A stretch of DNA of 64,000 nt from Sulfuricurvum sp. (GCF_028710345.1 NZ_JAQTUH010000001.1:372001-436000), one strand, 5' to 3'; positions 42,561 through 51,827 are shown, counted from the first letter of the stretch. The notes: generated from the sequence alone by a model not told the origin. Program-made: numbers and translations.

Positions 42561-43881
42561 ACGGGAATTTTTAGGGTTGGGTGCGGCACTGATCGCATCC
42601 GCAGCACTAAGTTCCAATCTCAAAGCATCCGAACATGACCATACTGCACATGGAGGGATAAAGCGCCAGCTCACCTTCGTAAACAATCCTAAAAGGGTTC
42701 TCTCTCCGGCTACGATTATCACCCCCCCAGAGGGGAAAAACTACAATCCCGTCGTCACTCTTAACGGCTGGAGCCTCCCTTATGAGATGAAGGAGGGGGT
42801 TAAGGAATTTCACATTATCGCCGAACCCGTAGTACGGGAATTTGCCCCCGGTATGGTGGTGAACTGCTGGGGATACAATGGGACGAGTCCTGGGCCCACC
42901 ATCGAAGCGGTGGAGGGGGATCGGGTACGGCTGATCGTCACTAACAAGCTCCCCGAACATACGACGATCCATTGGCACGGACTGATTCTCCCCAACGGGA
43001 TGGACGGTGTCGGTGGTTTGACTCAGAGTGCTATCGCTACGGGTGAAACCTATGTCTATGAATTTACTCTGCGTCAAAGCGGAACGTTTATGTATCACCC
43101 CCATGCCGATGAGATGGTGCAGATGGCGATGGGGATGATGGGGATGTTTATTATTCATCCGAAAAAACCGCAAGAGCATCGGGTGGATCGCGATTTTTGT
43201 TTTCTCCTCTCCAGTTACGATGTAGCACCGGGAACTTATACCCCAAATCCCTCGACCATGACCGAATTTAATCTCTGGAGTTTTAACAGCCGTGTTTTTC
43301 CGGGGATCGATTCTATGAATGTTCGCGTCGGTGATCGTGTCCGTATCCGTGTCGGGAATCTCACCATGACCAACCATCCGATCCACATGCACGGGCATCC
43401 GTTCGAAGTGACCTGTACCGACGGGGGATGGGTTCCTAAAAATGCAAGGTGGCCGGAAGTGACCATAGATATCGGAGTGGGGCAAGTGAGAGCATTTGAG
43501 TTTGTCGCAACTCAAGAGGGGGATTGGTCGTTTCACTGCCACAAATCACACCACACGATGGGTCCAATGGGACACAGTGTCCCCAATATGCTTGGGGTGA
43601 AACAAGACGACCTCACCGAAAAAATAAGCGATCTGATGCCGGAGTATATGTATATGCCGATGGGGAAAAACGGGATGGCTGAGATGCAGGATATGGCAGA
43701 TATGGGGATGGCATTGCCGGAAAATACATTACCGATGATGAGTGGACAAGGGCCGTTTGGACCTATCGAGATGGGGGGAATGTTCACCCTTGTCAAAGTC
43801 CGCGCTAATCAACCCAAAAGGGATTACTCCGATCCGGGCTGGTATAACCATCCGCAGGGAAGCGTTGCTCGTAAACTCTAA
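42544..43881 (+). CDS. Multicopper oxidase (CopA/CumA-like)
   Basis: This 445-residue periplasmic enzyme oxidises Cu(I) or other metal ions with O2. A Tat motif DRREFLGLG lies at the N-terminus. All copper-binding blocks are present: HWHG, YHPHADE, HPIHMHGHPF and HCHKSHHTMGPM, giving the type 1 and trinuclear centres. A Met-rich segment near the C-terminus (MYMPMGKNGMAEMQDMADMG) probably binds Cu(I). It is last of the copper unit, followed by a strong terminator. Confidence 0.92.
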   Translation: MQHKDRREFLGLGAALIASAALSSNLKASEHDHTAHGGIKRQLTFVNNPKRVLSPATIITPPEGKNYNPVVTLNGWSLPYEMKEGVKEFHIIAEPVVREFAPGMVVNCWGYNGTSPGPTIEAVEGDRVRLIVTNKLPEHTTIHWHGLILPNGMDGVGGLTQSAIATGETYVYEFTLRQSGTFMYHPHADEMVQMAMGMMGMFIIHPKKPQEHRVDRDFCFLLSSYDVAPGTYTPNPSTMTEFNLWSFNSRVFPGIDSMNVRVGDRVRIRVGNLTMTNHPIHMHGHPFEVTCTDGGWVPKNARWPEVTIDIGVGQVRAFEFVATQEGDWSFHCHKSHHTMGPMGHSVPNMLGVKQDDLTEKISDLMPEYMYMPMGKNGMAEMQDMADMGMALPENTLPMMSGQGPFGPIEMGGMFTLVKVRANQPKRDYSDPGWYNHPQGSVARKL

Positions 43882-43893
43882 AGGGTTCGGTGG

Positions 43894-43942
43894 GTATTTT
43901 CTAAGATGTTTGTCCTAAAAACAACTAAGAAATACTTTTTTT
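43894..43942 (+). terminator. Intrinsic terminator of the copper cassette
   Basis: A long imperfect stem (about 43894-43911 with 43919-43935) is followed by seven T. Confidence 0.75.
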
Positions 43943-43966
43943 CAACTTCTTTATAGATAAATCTTC

Positions 43967-43998
43967 TATAATTACCACTATACTGAATAACTATTCAT
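43967..43998 (+). promoter_or_regulatory. nikM promoter with palindromic element shared with hydA
   Basis: TATAAT (43967-43972) or TATACT (43979-43984) serves as -10. TGAATA-AC-TATTCA (43984-43997) is a 6-bp-arm palindrome within the 18-mer shared with the hydA promoter (see 26064). It is a possible operator for nickel or H2 control of importer and hyp genes. No perfect NikR box was found. Confidence 0.6.
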
Positions 43999-44010
43999 AG
44001 AGGTGTTTAG

Positions 44011-44679
44011 ATGCATATACCGGACGGATTTATATCCCCCTCTACCTATATACCCGCAACGGTTGCGGCGATCCCTTTGTTGATTGTAGCGTGGAAAAAA
44101 ACCAAAGAGGCGATCAATGATGAGTCTTATGCGTTTTTATCATCATTGACGGCATTTTCGTTTGTCATCATGATGTTCAATATCCCCATTCCCGGAGGAA
44201 CCAGCGGGCACGCTATCGGAGCGGCTATTTTGGCGATATTGTTCGGTCCTTGGGTGGCGGCGTTTTGTCTATCGTTGACCCTCTTTATTCAGGCGCTTAT
44301 TTTCGGTGACGGAGGTCTCAGCGTCTTTGCCATCAACTCTTTGGCGATGGGATTTGTCGCTTCATTTAGCGCATTTTACGTCCACAAACTGCTCCATAAT
44401 AGAGTGAATAACAATCTTGCGCTGTTTTTAGCAGGGTGGAGCGGTATCGTTGCCGCGTCCGTTGTGGTTGCCGTGGCTTTGGGGATTCAGCCTCTGTTGG
44501 GTGTTGATGCGGCGGGGCATCCGATCTATTTTCCGTTCGGTCTTAATGTCACACTCCCCGCCGTTGTCGGTTCTCACCTCCTTGTTTTCGGAGTGGTAGA
44601 GGGATTTGCGACAATGTTGGTTATGGGTTTTGTCGAAAAAATCAAAAATCAAAGCACCGCCAAAGGAGCTACGGTATGA
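44011..44679 (+). CDS. nikM: Nickel ECF-type transporter substrate-binding subunit (CbiM/NikM)
   Basis: This 222-residue membrane protein has an N-terminal MHIPDGF, in which the amino group, His2 and nearby residues bind the metal, then about six membrane helices (PGGTSGHAIGAAILAILFGP is conserved). CbiM proteins carry Co(II) or Ni(II); location directly before hypB argues for nickel. It overlaps the next gene by 4 nt. Confidence 0.9.
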   Translation: MHIPDGFISPSTYIPATVAAIPLLIVAWKKTKEAINDESYAFLSSLTAFSFVIMMFNIPIPGGTSGHAIGAAILAILFGPWVAAFCLSLTLFIQALIFGDGGLSVFAINSLAMGFVASFSAFYVHKLLHNRVNNNLALFLAGWSGIVAASVVVAVALGIQPLLGVDAAGHPIYFPFGLNVTLPAVVGSHLLVFGVVEGFATMLVMGFVEKIKNQSTAKGATV

Positions 44680-44978
44680 GTCAAAACGGGAAATATTTAG
44701 TGATTTTTATCCTCGTTGTGATCGCTTTAACTCCGCTGGGGTTAATCGCCGAAGGACCTGCATGGGGTGAGTGGAGCGTGGATGAGATCCGCTCGATGAT
44801 AGGCTACGTGCCCCAATCGATCGAAACTACAAAACCTTTGATTTCGGCGATCATACCCGATTATGAAATCAGCGGTGTGAGTGCTTTGATGTCAACATGG
44901 ATCAGTGCGGCGCTCGGTGCGGGTTTGATCTTTGCCGTGATGATAGGTATCAAAAAGTTGAGTAAACGTGCCAGCTAA
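44676..44978 (+). CDS. Nickel transporter accessory subunit (CbiN/NikN-like, PDGLE type)
   Basis: A 100-residue protein with one membrane helix at each end (FILVVIALTPLGLIAEG and ALGAGLIFAVMIGIKKL) enclosing a periplasmic loop, the arrangement of NikN/PDGLE proteins that assist NikM. No strict PDGLE motif is seen. It overlaps the next gene by 11 nt. Confidence 0.75.
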   Translation: MSQNGKYLVIFILVVIALTPLGLIAEGPAWGEWSVDEIRSMIGYVPQSIETTKPLISAIIPDYEISGVSALMSTWISAALGAGLIFAVMIGIKKLSKRAS

Positions 44979-45516
44979 AACCTATTTTCTCCTCTATATC
45001 GGTGCTTTGATAGCCATATCGACTCTCAAGAGTTATGAGCCGCTCTTGATCGTCCTTGCTTTGCTATTGATCATGTCGGGTAAATCGGTACTTTCAATTG
45101 CCCGCCGATCCTTTATCTTGGTGGCACTTTTTTCATTGTTTATCACGTTGAGCTATTCTTTTACCCTTTATTTGAGAGATGAGTCGTTTTGGCACTACTT
45201 TGTGACCGTCAATTTGCGCTCGTTTGATATGATCTTTCTGACGCTCCTTTTTACCTCCAGAGTCAATATCTATGAGGCGGTCGCGTTTTCCAAAGATTTG
45301 AGTTTTTTACTGGTTTTGAGCGTCTCGAAAATCATGAATATGCAGCGCTCGTTCGCCGATTACACCGATGCGTTGAAATCACGTACACTGCGAAAACCGT
45401 CTCGACAGCAGATATACGGGTATTTGGGTTCTGCTATAGCGGGATTTTTGGATAAAAATATCCGAGAAGGAAAAGAGAATTTCGAAGCGATGAAATCGCG
45501 AGGTTTTCATGTTTGA
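44968..45516 (+). CDS. nikQ: Nickel transporter T component (CbiQ/NikQ)
   Basis: A 182-residue membrane protein, shorter than the usual ~240, with four or five helices. The coupling segment near the C-terminus, ADYTDALKSRTLRKP and ENFEAMKSRGFH, matches the conserved Ala-Arg-Gly-type motifs that contact the ATPases. GTG start. It overlaps the ATPase gene by 8 nt. Confidence 0.82.
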   Translation: MPAKTYFLLYIGALIAISTLKSYEPLLIVLALLLIMSGKSVLSIARRSFILVALFSLFITLSYSFTLYLRDESFWHYFVTVNLRSFDMIFLTLLFTSRVNIYEAVAFSKDLSFLLVLSVSKIMNMQRSFADYTDALKSRTLRKPSRQQIYGYLGSAIAGFLDKNIREGKENFEAMKSRGFHV

Positions 45517-46219
45517 CATCCGAAACGTCACTCTCAAAAGAGAGGCCAATACCGTTTTTGAAAACCTGAACCTCCATATCGGCGCAGGGGAAAAAGTGGT
45601 TCTTTTAGGGGTTAACGGGAGCGGGAAAAGCACCCTGTTAAAACTGCTCAACGGCTTGGAGTTCCCTGATAGCGGTGAGCTCTTGTTTGAGGGAAACCCA
45701 CTGAGTAAAAGTGCGTTGAAACAGAAGCAAACCAATGAATATTTTCGCCGCAACGTCGGACTGGTGTTTCAAAATATCGATGCGATGCTCTTTAATCCGA
45801 GCGTCTATGATGAGATCGCTTTCGGTGCCCGTCAACTGGAGTTTGACGATGTCGATGCGCGGGTACGCAACTATGCCGAACTGTTCGGATTAACACCGTA
45901 TCTGAAAAATGTCCCCTTCAAACTCAGCGGCGGGCAAAAACAAAAAATTGCTTTAGCGTGCGTCATGTCGCTCTCGCCGAAAGTGTTACTGCTCGATGAG
46001 CCGACCAGCGCGCTTGACCCTGCCAGTACGGCGAAATTTCTCGACATTATCGCCGCGCTCCCCATCACGACGATTACGGCGACGCACAACTTGGCTATCG
46101 CACCGAGACTCGGTGAGCGTGTCGTCATTTTGGATGAAAAAGGTAAAATCCTATACGATGGAACCAGTGAAAATGCGTATGAAATCGATCTCCTCACCCG
46201 AGCGGGATTGATAATTTAA
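45509..46219 (+). CDS. nikO: Nickel transporter ATPase (CbiO/NikO)
   Basis: This 236-residue ABC ATPase has Walker A GVNGSGKSTLLKLLNG, signature LSGGQKQKIALACV, Walker B VLLLDEPTSALDP and a switch His in TATHN. It forms the energising part of the importer with NikM and NikQ. It ends 22 nt before hypB and is probably in the same transcript. Confidence 0.92.
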   Translation: MFDIRNVTLKREANTVFENLNLHIGAGEKVVLLGVNGSGKSTLLKLLNGLEFPDSGELLFEGNPLSKSALKQKQTNEYFRRNVGLVFQNIDAMLFNPSVYDEIAFGARQLEFDDVDARVRNYAELFGLTPYLKNVPFKLSGGQKQKIALACVMSLSPKVLLLDEPTSALDPASTAKFLDIIAALPITTITATHNLAIAPRLGERVVILDEKGKILYDGTSENAYEIDLLTRAGLII

Positions 46220-46241
46220 ACAAACAAAAAAGGAAATAATA

Positions 46242-47111
46242 ATGTGTAAAGATTGCGGATGCTCGATTACTACCAATAACCACCAGCACGGACATACTCA
46301 TGTCGATGAGTTCGGACGAGAATTTACCCACGTCCATGACCATGATGCTGGAGAACACGCTCACGAGGGGGGGCATCATCACCATCACCACGACGATGAA
46401 CACTCTCATACCCATCAAGCGGCGCATGAAACATTGCACCATAACCCTCAGCTCAATGATGCGAAAACGATCTCCGTCATCAAAAAGATTTTGGACAAAA
46501 ATGACCAAGAGGCGCACCACAATCGTGAACACTTTAACGAACACGGAGTATTGGCGATCAATCTGATGAGCTCTCCTGGGAGCGGAAAAACGACACTTCT
46601 GGAAAAAATGGGCAGTTTGGCACCGTTTAAATTCGGAGTTATCGAGGGGGATTTGGAGACGTCACGCGATGCGGATCGTCTCACCGCAGTGGGGATTCCT
46701 GCCGTACAGATTCAGACGGGGAGTGCGTGTCATTTGGATGCGTTTATGGTACACAAAGGGTTGCATGATTTGCCGTTAGCACCGCTCGATGTCTGCTTTA
46801 TCGAAAATGTCGGGAACCTCGTCTGCCCTGCGAGCTACGATGTGGGATCGCATCTCAATATCGTCCTTGTCTCGATCCCTGAGGGGGAGGACAAGATCGC
46901 CAAATATCCCGTCATGTTCCGTTGTGCCGATCTGATTCTTATCACCAAAACCGATCTGTTGCCGTATTTTAAATACGACATCGAGCGGGAGAAAGCGGAA
47001 GCTCGGAAGATCAAACCGAACGTCGATATTTTGGAAGTGAATATCAACGACGAAGCCTCTATCATGAAGGTGATTGATTGGATTGAATTTAAACGAAAGA
47101 TGAGAAATTAA
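46242..47111 (+). CDS. hypB: Hydrogenase nickel-incorporation GTPase HypB
   Basis: This 289-residue GTPase delivers Ni to the large subunit with HypA. It has the N-terminal high-affinity nickel motif CKDCGC, then a His-rich storage region (about residues 12-70, including six consecutive His). The G domain carries SSPGSGKTTLLEK (P-loop), EGDLETSRDA and TKTDLLP, and the metal site at the dimer face shows GSACHLDA. AAGGAAATAATA precedes the ATG. Confidence 0.96.
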   Translation: MCKDCGCSITTNNHQHGHTHVDEFGREFTHVHDHDAGEHAHEGGHHHHHHDDEHSHTHQAAHETLHHNPQLNDAKTISVIKKILDKNDQEAHHNREHFNEHGVLAINLMSSPGSGKTTLLEKMGSLAPFKFGVIEGDLETSRDADRLTAVGIPAVQIQTGSACHLDAFMVHKGLHDLPLAPLDVCFIENVGNLVCPASYDVGSHLNIVLVSIPEGEDKIAKYPVMFRCADLILITKTDLLPYFKYDIEREKAEARKIKPNVDILEVNINDEASIMKVIDWIEFKRKMRN

Positions 47112-47112
47112 T

Positions 47113-47403
47113 ATGTGTTTATCTATCCCCTCCAAAGTGGTCAGTATCGACACGGAAAACAATATCGCAACCGTCGATACGATGGGTGTTCAGCGTAATG
47201 CAGGGCTGGATTTGATGGAAGAGGGTTCCGTCCAAATCGGCGATTATGTACTCCTTCATATCGGATTTATCATGAACAAGATCGACGAAGAAGATGCCCT
47301 CGAATCGCTTAGGGTTTATAAAGAGATACTGGACGTTATGGATGAACAAGAGAGGCTTGCCGCGATAGCAGAGAGTGATAATTGTCCGAGCGGCGGAGCC
47401 TGA
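47113..47403 (+). CDS. hypC: Hydrogenase assembly chaperone HypC
   Basis: This 96-residue protein begins MCLSIPSKVV, giving the essential Cys2 that carries the Fe(CN)2CO unit to the large subunit. It contains the conserved GDYVLLHIGF. It directly follows hypB by 1 nt and precedes hypD by 1 nt. Only one hypC is visible for four hydrogenases. Confidence 0.95.
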   Translation: MCLSIPSKVVSIDTENNIATVDTMGVQRNAGLDLMEEGSVQIGDYVLLHIGFIMNKIDEEDALESLRVYKEILDVMDEQERLAAIAESDNCPSGGA

Positions 47404-47404
47404 G

Positions 47405-48523
47405 ATGGGATTGGAACTCAAAAATCTTTATGATGATTTTCGAGATGCGGACACGATAAAAGCATACGCCAAAATCATCGCCGCAGATGCTCAAAAACTG
47501 ACCTACCCGATCAATATCATGGAGGTATGCGGCGGTCATACCCACACCATCATGAAATACGGTGTGTTGCAACTGCTCCCCTCCAATATCCATTTCGTTC
47601 ACGGTCCGGGATGCCCCGTGTGCATCATGCCCAAAGAGCGGATCGACCATGCCTATGTGTTGAGTATGCAAGAGAACGTTATTTTGGTGACGCTGGGCGA
47701 TATGATCAAAGTCCCCGGCAGCAACGGAAGTCTGCAAGATGCGCGAAGCAAAGGTGCGGATGTCCGTTTTGTCTACTCGCCTCTGGATTGTCTCAAGATC
47801 GCCCAAGAAAACCCCGATAAAACGGTGATATTCTTTGCCATCGGATTTGAGACGACGACCCCGATGACGGCCGCACTTTTGGATACGGTGATCCGCCAAG
47901 ATGTAAAAAATATCCTCTTGCACGTCAACCACGTTACGGTGCCTGAACCGATGCGCGCTCTGATCAGCGATGAGGCGTGTATCATCGATGCGTTTTTAGG
48001 GCCTTCACACGTCAGCGTTATCAGCGGAAGCAAAATCTACGAAGAGTTCCCGCGCGACTGGCATAAACCCGTCGTCGTGAGCGGATTCGAGCCGGTGGAC
48101 GTGATGCAGTCGATCAGCATGATCGTCAAACAATTTATCGAAAATCGATGCGAACTCGAAGTGGAGTATAATCGTGCCGTGACGCGTGATGGGAACCTAA
48201 AAGCCCAAGCGTTGAATGATAAATATTTCCATAAAGTGGACTTTCGCTGGCGCGGTTTGGGGGACATTCCCCAAAGCGGGATGGGTCTGCGGAGCGAGTA
48301 TGATCGCTACAATGCCGAGAAGATTTACGATGCGATATTGCCGAAAGAGGAGATCAACGATCACAAACTCTGCATTTGCGGTGACATACTAAAAGGGAAA
48401 GCTTCACCGCCGCAGTGCTCTATTTTCGGCACCGCGTGTAAACCGACTTCTCCGGTTGGAAGCTGTATGGTCAGCTCCGAGGGTGCGTGTTCGGCGTATT
48501 ATAAGTATGGGAATTTGGTATGA
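47405..48523 (+). CDS. hypD: Fe-cyanide scaffold protein HypD
   Basis: This 372-residue iron-sulfur scaffold is where the Fe(CN)2CO unit is built. It has family motifs MEVCGGHTH, HGPGCPVC, GFETTTP and ARS-like tracts, plus the C-terminal [4Fe-4S] Cys set (LCICGDILKGK, QCSIFGTACKP and GSCMVSSEGAC). The ATG at 47405 was chosen over upstream in-frame codons because it lies one base after hypC and matches the family start. Its stop codon overlaps the start of the inserted P-loop gene. Confidence 0.96.
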   Translation: MGLELKNLYDDFRDADTIKAYAKIIAADAQKLTYPINIMEVCGGHTHTIMKYGVLQLLPSNIHFVHGPGCPVCIMPKERIDHAYVLSMQENVILVTLGDMIKVPGSNGSLQDARSKGADVRFVYSPLDCLKIAQENPDKTVIFFAIGFETTTPMTAALLDTVIRQDVKNILLHVNHVTVPEPMRALISDEACIIDAFLGPSHVSVISGSKIYEEFPRDWHKPVVVSGFEPVDVMQSISMIVKQFIENRCELEVEYNRAVTRDGNLKAQALNDKYFHKVDFRWRGLGDIPQSGMGLRSEYDRYNAEKIYDAILPKEEINDHKLCICGDILKGKASPPQCSIFGTACKPTSPVGSCMVSSEGACSAYYKYGNLV

Positions 48524-49740
48524 GTAATATCGAAAAGCTAAAAGAATACCTGATAGGCGACAATGGGTATTTATTGAAAGAACTGAGTAACGGCAAAGCC
48601 ATGATGATCTCTGGTGAATGGGGAAGCGGAAAGACCCATTTTTGGAAAAATAAGATCGAACCAAAATTTAAAAAACAACCTTATGCATATGTAAGTTTGT
48701 ATGGTAAAACATCTATTGCCTCGATTGAAAATGATTTATACATGCAAATCTACAGCAATGTAAATAAAGAGGGTGATTTTATCAGTAAAGCATCTTCAAC
48801 GCTCATTACAACATACGCAAGGGTATTTAAACCTGTATCGATTATTGATGCAGGAGAGAGTGAGAAATTAGTTGTAGAAAGTAAACACAAAAAAGCAATA
48901 AAATCATTACAAAAAAATGCTGTGATTTGTTTTGATGACTTTGAGCGAAAATCGAAAGATGTTGATTTAAATGACCTTTTTGGTTTCATAACTCAATTGG
49001 CTCTGAATTTTAACTGCAAAATTGTTTTGATTTTGAATAGTGATGTTTTTGAGGGGAAAGAGAAAAAATTATTTGCAGATTTGAAAGAAAAATCTGTCAG
49101 TAAATTTTTTAAATTCAATCCAAGTGCAGAGAATTTATTTGAGATTATTTTCAATAAATATACGTTGGATGAAAAGCATAAAACGATTATTCTCAATGCA
49201 ATAAATGAGTTTAGTTTATTAAATGCTCGTATCTATGAAAATATTTTGGAGAGTTTTCAAGAATATAGTCAAAAAAATCCAGAAATGACAGAGCAGGAAA
49301 TAGGATATTTTGTACTTGCACTAATAAATTTCAATCTTTTTCATATTGTCTTTAAATTTTATGATTATAGTGATCCGTCTCTTGAAAATAATTTTAACTT
49401 ACCATCATTTTTTGCTGAGCAAAAAGATTTAACAATTAAATTAGTTAATTCATTGAGTAATCCATTTTTTCAAAGTCGTGATAAGTTTAGAACGCAATTG
49501 GAATTGATTGATCTTTTAAAAAATTTTATATCTTCAGATTATAAAAATACAAATGAACCTAATAAAAAAGCAGAAACAAAACCAACTGAAAAATTGACCG
49601 AAGATTTAAAAATAGTGAATAAATATGCAGATATTATTTGGTCGTATTGGAGATTAGAAACAAAATTAGAATATCGCAAAGATGTAAGTGAAGAAAGCAT
49701 TCGAAAAATAAACAATTTCATCGAAACAGGGATATTATAA
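48520..49740 (+). CDS. KAP-like P-loop NTPase inserted between hypD and hypE
   Basis: This 406-residue protein has Walker A GEWGSGKTHFW (residues ~33-43) and Walker B NAVICFDDFERKS (~133). A helical C-terminal region with no recognisable domain follows. It resembles KAP-family or antiviral-type ATPases. The gene is very AT-rich beside the hyp genes, indicating foreign origin. It nevertheless overlaps hypD by 4 nt (ATGA) and its stop codon directly abuts the hypE start, so the hypE ribosome site (ACAGGGA) lies within it. A hydrogenase role is not implied by sequence. Confidence 0.8.
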   Translation: MSNIEKLKEYLIGDNGYLLKELSNGKAMMISGEWGSGKTHFWKNKIEPKFKKQPYAYVSLYGKTSIASIENDLYMQIYSNVNKEGDFISKASSTLITTYARVFKPVSIIDAGESEKLVVESKHKKAIKSLQKNAVICFDDFERKSKDVDLNDLFGFITQLALNFNCKIVLILNSDVFEGKEKKLFADLKEKSVSKFFKFNPSAENLFEIIFNKYTLDEKHKTIILNAINEFSLLNARIYENILESFQEYSQKNPEMTEQEIGYFVLALINFNLFHIVFKFYDYSDPSLENNFNLPSFFAEQKDLTIKLVNSLSNPFFQSRDKFRTQLELIDLLKNFISSDYKNTNEPNKKAETKPTEKLTEDLKIVNKYADIIWSYWRLETKLEYRKDVSEESIRKINNFIETGIL

Positions 49741-50733
49741 ATGACAAAAACAATTACATTAGCCCAAGGCAACGGCGGCGAAGAGAACAACGAACTGATT
49801 AAAAAGGTATTTTACAAAGCTTTTAAAAACGAAATTTTAGAGCGCAGTGAAGATGCGGCGGTGATCGGGAATTTGGCGATGACGACGGATAGTTTTACGG
49901 TGAGTCCCCTCTTTTTTGCAGGGGCGGACATCGGTAAGCTCGCGGTGTGCGGTACGTGTAACGATCTCGCGATGATGGGTGCACAGCCTAAGTATTTGAC
50001 GTGCAGTGTCATCATCGAAGAGGGGTTTGAGGTTGAATCACTGGAGCGGATCGTCGAGAGCATGAGAAGCGAGTTAGCGATCAACGGTGCGGTGGTCGTA
50101 AGCGGCGATACCAAGGTAGTACCGAAGGGGAGCGTGGATAAGATATTCATCAACACCACAGGACTCGGTGAAATCGTCCAAGCGGGGATCAGCTCGAACA
50201 ACGTGAGCGAAGAGGATGTGATCCTTATCAACCGCGACATCGGGTGCCACGGGGCGACGATTTTTGCCGCGCGCGAGGGGATGGAAATGAGCAGTACCCT
50301 CAAAAGTGACTGTAACTCGCTCTATCCGCAGGTGAAAGCCCTTATGGATGCAGGGATTAAGATCACGGCGATGCGGGATGCGACGCGCGGAGGGGTTGCG
50401 GCGGTACTCAACGAGTGGGCGAGACAATCGAACGTCTGTATCGAGGTCGAAGAGGAAAAAATCCCCGTGAGCGATGAGGTCAAAGGGATTTGTGAGATGC
50501 TGGGCTTCGAAGCGACGGCTTTGGCGAATGAGGGGACGTTTGTGTTGGCGATCCACAAAGACTCCGCCGCAAAAGCCCTAGAGATACTGGGAGGCTTCGA
50601 GGTGTGCGCGATGGCTTCAGTGGTGGGAGTAGTAACCCAAAAGTATCCACAAAAAGTGATCTTGAAAAGCCCGTGGGGGACGTCTCGATTTTTAGAGACC
50701 CCAAACGGTGAACTACTCCCGAGGATCTGCTAA
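49741..50733 (+). CDS. hypE: Carbamoyl dehydratase HypE
   Basis: This 330-residue protein converts the HypF-made thiocarbamate to thiocyanate for HypD. It has the AIR-synthase-like fold (GNLAMTTDSFTVSP, GTCNDLAMMGAQP, ATRGGVAAVLNEWA) and the essential C-terminal PRIC, whose Cys receives the carbamoyl group. Only one base is shared with hypA (TAATG). It is separated from hypD by the P-loop gene. Confidence 0.96.
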   Translation: MTKTITLAQGNGGEENNELIKKVFYKAFKNEILERSEDAAVIGNLAMTTDSFTVSPLFFAGADIGKLAVCGTCNDLAMMGAQPKYLTCSVIIEEGFEVESLERIVESMRSELAINGAVVVSGDTKVVPKGSVDKIFINTTGLGEIVQAGISSNNVSEEDVILINRDIGCHGATIFAAREGMEMSSTLKSDCNSLYPQVKALMDAGIKITAMRDATRGGVAAVLNEWARQSNVCIEVEEEKIPVSDEVKGICEMLGFEATALANEGTFVLAIHKDSAAKALEILGGFEVCAMASVVGVVTQKYPQKVILKSPWGTSRFLETPNGELLPRIC

Positions 50734-51074
50734 TGCACGAATACTCAATCGTACAAGCATTGTTAACCCAGTGCGAGGATATAGCCCGTGAGAACGAAGC
50801 CGAATCGGTCTCTAAAATCGTCGTAAAGATCGGGAAAATGTCAGGCGTTGAACCGCACTTGCTCGAAATCGCGTTTAACACATTTAAAGAGAAAACGGTG
50901 TGTGACGGTGCCGATTTTGTCCTAAATATTCAGCCGCTCGTGATCGAGTGTAAAGGGTGCGGTGTGCAGACGACGTTGGATGAAGTTTACTATAAATGCC
51001 CCGCGTGTGAGAGTTTGGATGTCAAAGTGATAGACGGTGAAGATATGTTTTTAATGTCATTAGAGATGGAGTAG
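50733..51074 (+). CDS. hypA: Hydrogenase nickel-incorporation protein HypA
   Basis: This 113-residue nickel metallochaperone begins MHEYS, giving the nickel-binding His2 and Glu3, and contains a zinc site with CKGC and CPAC near residues 73-93. It works with HypB. It is the last recognisable hyp gene of the operon. Confidence 0.95.
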   Translation: MHEYSIVQALLTQCEDIARENEAESVSKIVVKIGKMSGVEPHLLEIAFNTFKEKTVCDGADFVLNIQPLVIECKGCGVQTTLDEVYYKCPACESLDVKVIDGEDMFLMSLEME

Positions 51075-51077
51075 GGT

Positions 51078-51827
51078 ATGCAAGAGTATTGGGAATTATA
51101 TATGAAAACCATCGATGGTGCTATCGCCTCGGTGTTGGTTAATGCAGGGATTTCGGCAGAGTTGCCGAGTGAAGACAAGTTCTATGTCGGATTTATCAAG
51201 CTCACCATGAAAGCACCGAATGATCGCGGGCTGATCTCGGAAGATGAAGAGGCACAGCTCTCGTTTATCGAAGATAAAATTGAGATGGAGGCGTTGCGCT
51301 ACCGTATCGGCAGTTACGTCGGAAAGATCGTCTCTAATGGCGAGATGACCTTTATTTACTACCTCAAACACGAATTTGAATGGCCTGATGTCGTGAAAGC
51401 GGCGATGGGGGCATTTCCTGATTATGAGTATTCCAGCGGCTCAAAAATGGACGGGGATTGGGATGTCTATCATAAACTCCTTTTCCCAACCCCTATGGAA
51501 TGGCAGATTATCCAAAACCACAAAGTGTGCGATCATCTAAAATCGCAAGGCGATTCGCTCCATCTACCGCGTGCGATTGAGCACAAAGCTTATTTTGAAA
51601 CACTCGAAAAACGCTCCGAATTTGTGAGTGCAATCGAAGTGGAAGGGTTTAAGGTGAAAGAATTCATCGATGCGAATGAAAACACTCCGATGGTAGGGAT
51701 CAGTTTTTATCGTCAAGATAAACCGTTTTATTACGATATTGACACGTTGAGCCTCCATTTGATCAATCTGTCCGTTCAATTTAACGGCGCGTATGACGGC
51801 TGGGAAACGAGCGTCGTTAAAATTTAG
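51078..51827 (+). CDS. DUF695 / RraB-like protein of unknown function
   Basis: This 249-residue cytoplasmic protein has an N-terminal part (EYWELYMKTIDGAIASVLVN) resembling DUF695. Its C-terminal part (DHLKSQGDSLHLPRAIEHKAYF and FVSAIEVEGFKVKE) resembles RraB, the inhibitor of RNase E. This two-domain combination is known in several phyla and its role is unclear. It starts three nt after hypA and could be part of that transcript. Confidence 0.7.
   Translation: MQEYWELYMKTIDGAIASVLVNAGISAELPSEDKFYVGFIKLTMKAPNDRGLISEDEEAQLSFIEDKIEMEALRYRIGSYVGKIVSNGEMTFIYYLKHEFEWPDVVKAAMGAFPDYEYSSGSKMDGDWDVYHKLLFPTPMEWQIIQNHKVCDHLKSQGDSLHLPRAIEHKAYFETLEKRSEFVSAIEVEGFKVKEFIDANENTPMVGISFYRQDKPFYYDIDTLSLHLINLSVQFNGAYDGWETSVVKI

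Noticed and set aside
42607-43542. 311-codon minus-strand frame opposite the multicopper oxidase gene
   Set aside because: Rich in His, Pro and Arg as expected for the reverse of a Met/His/Gly-rich gene; no start signal or domain.
43967-43992. NikR box upstream of nikM
   Set aside because: TATAATT is present but its partner half-site is 12 nt away and only partly matches, so the simpler shared palindrome is preferred.
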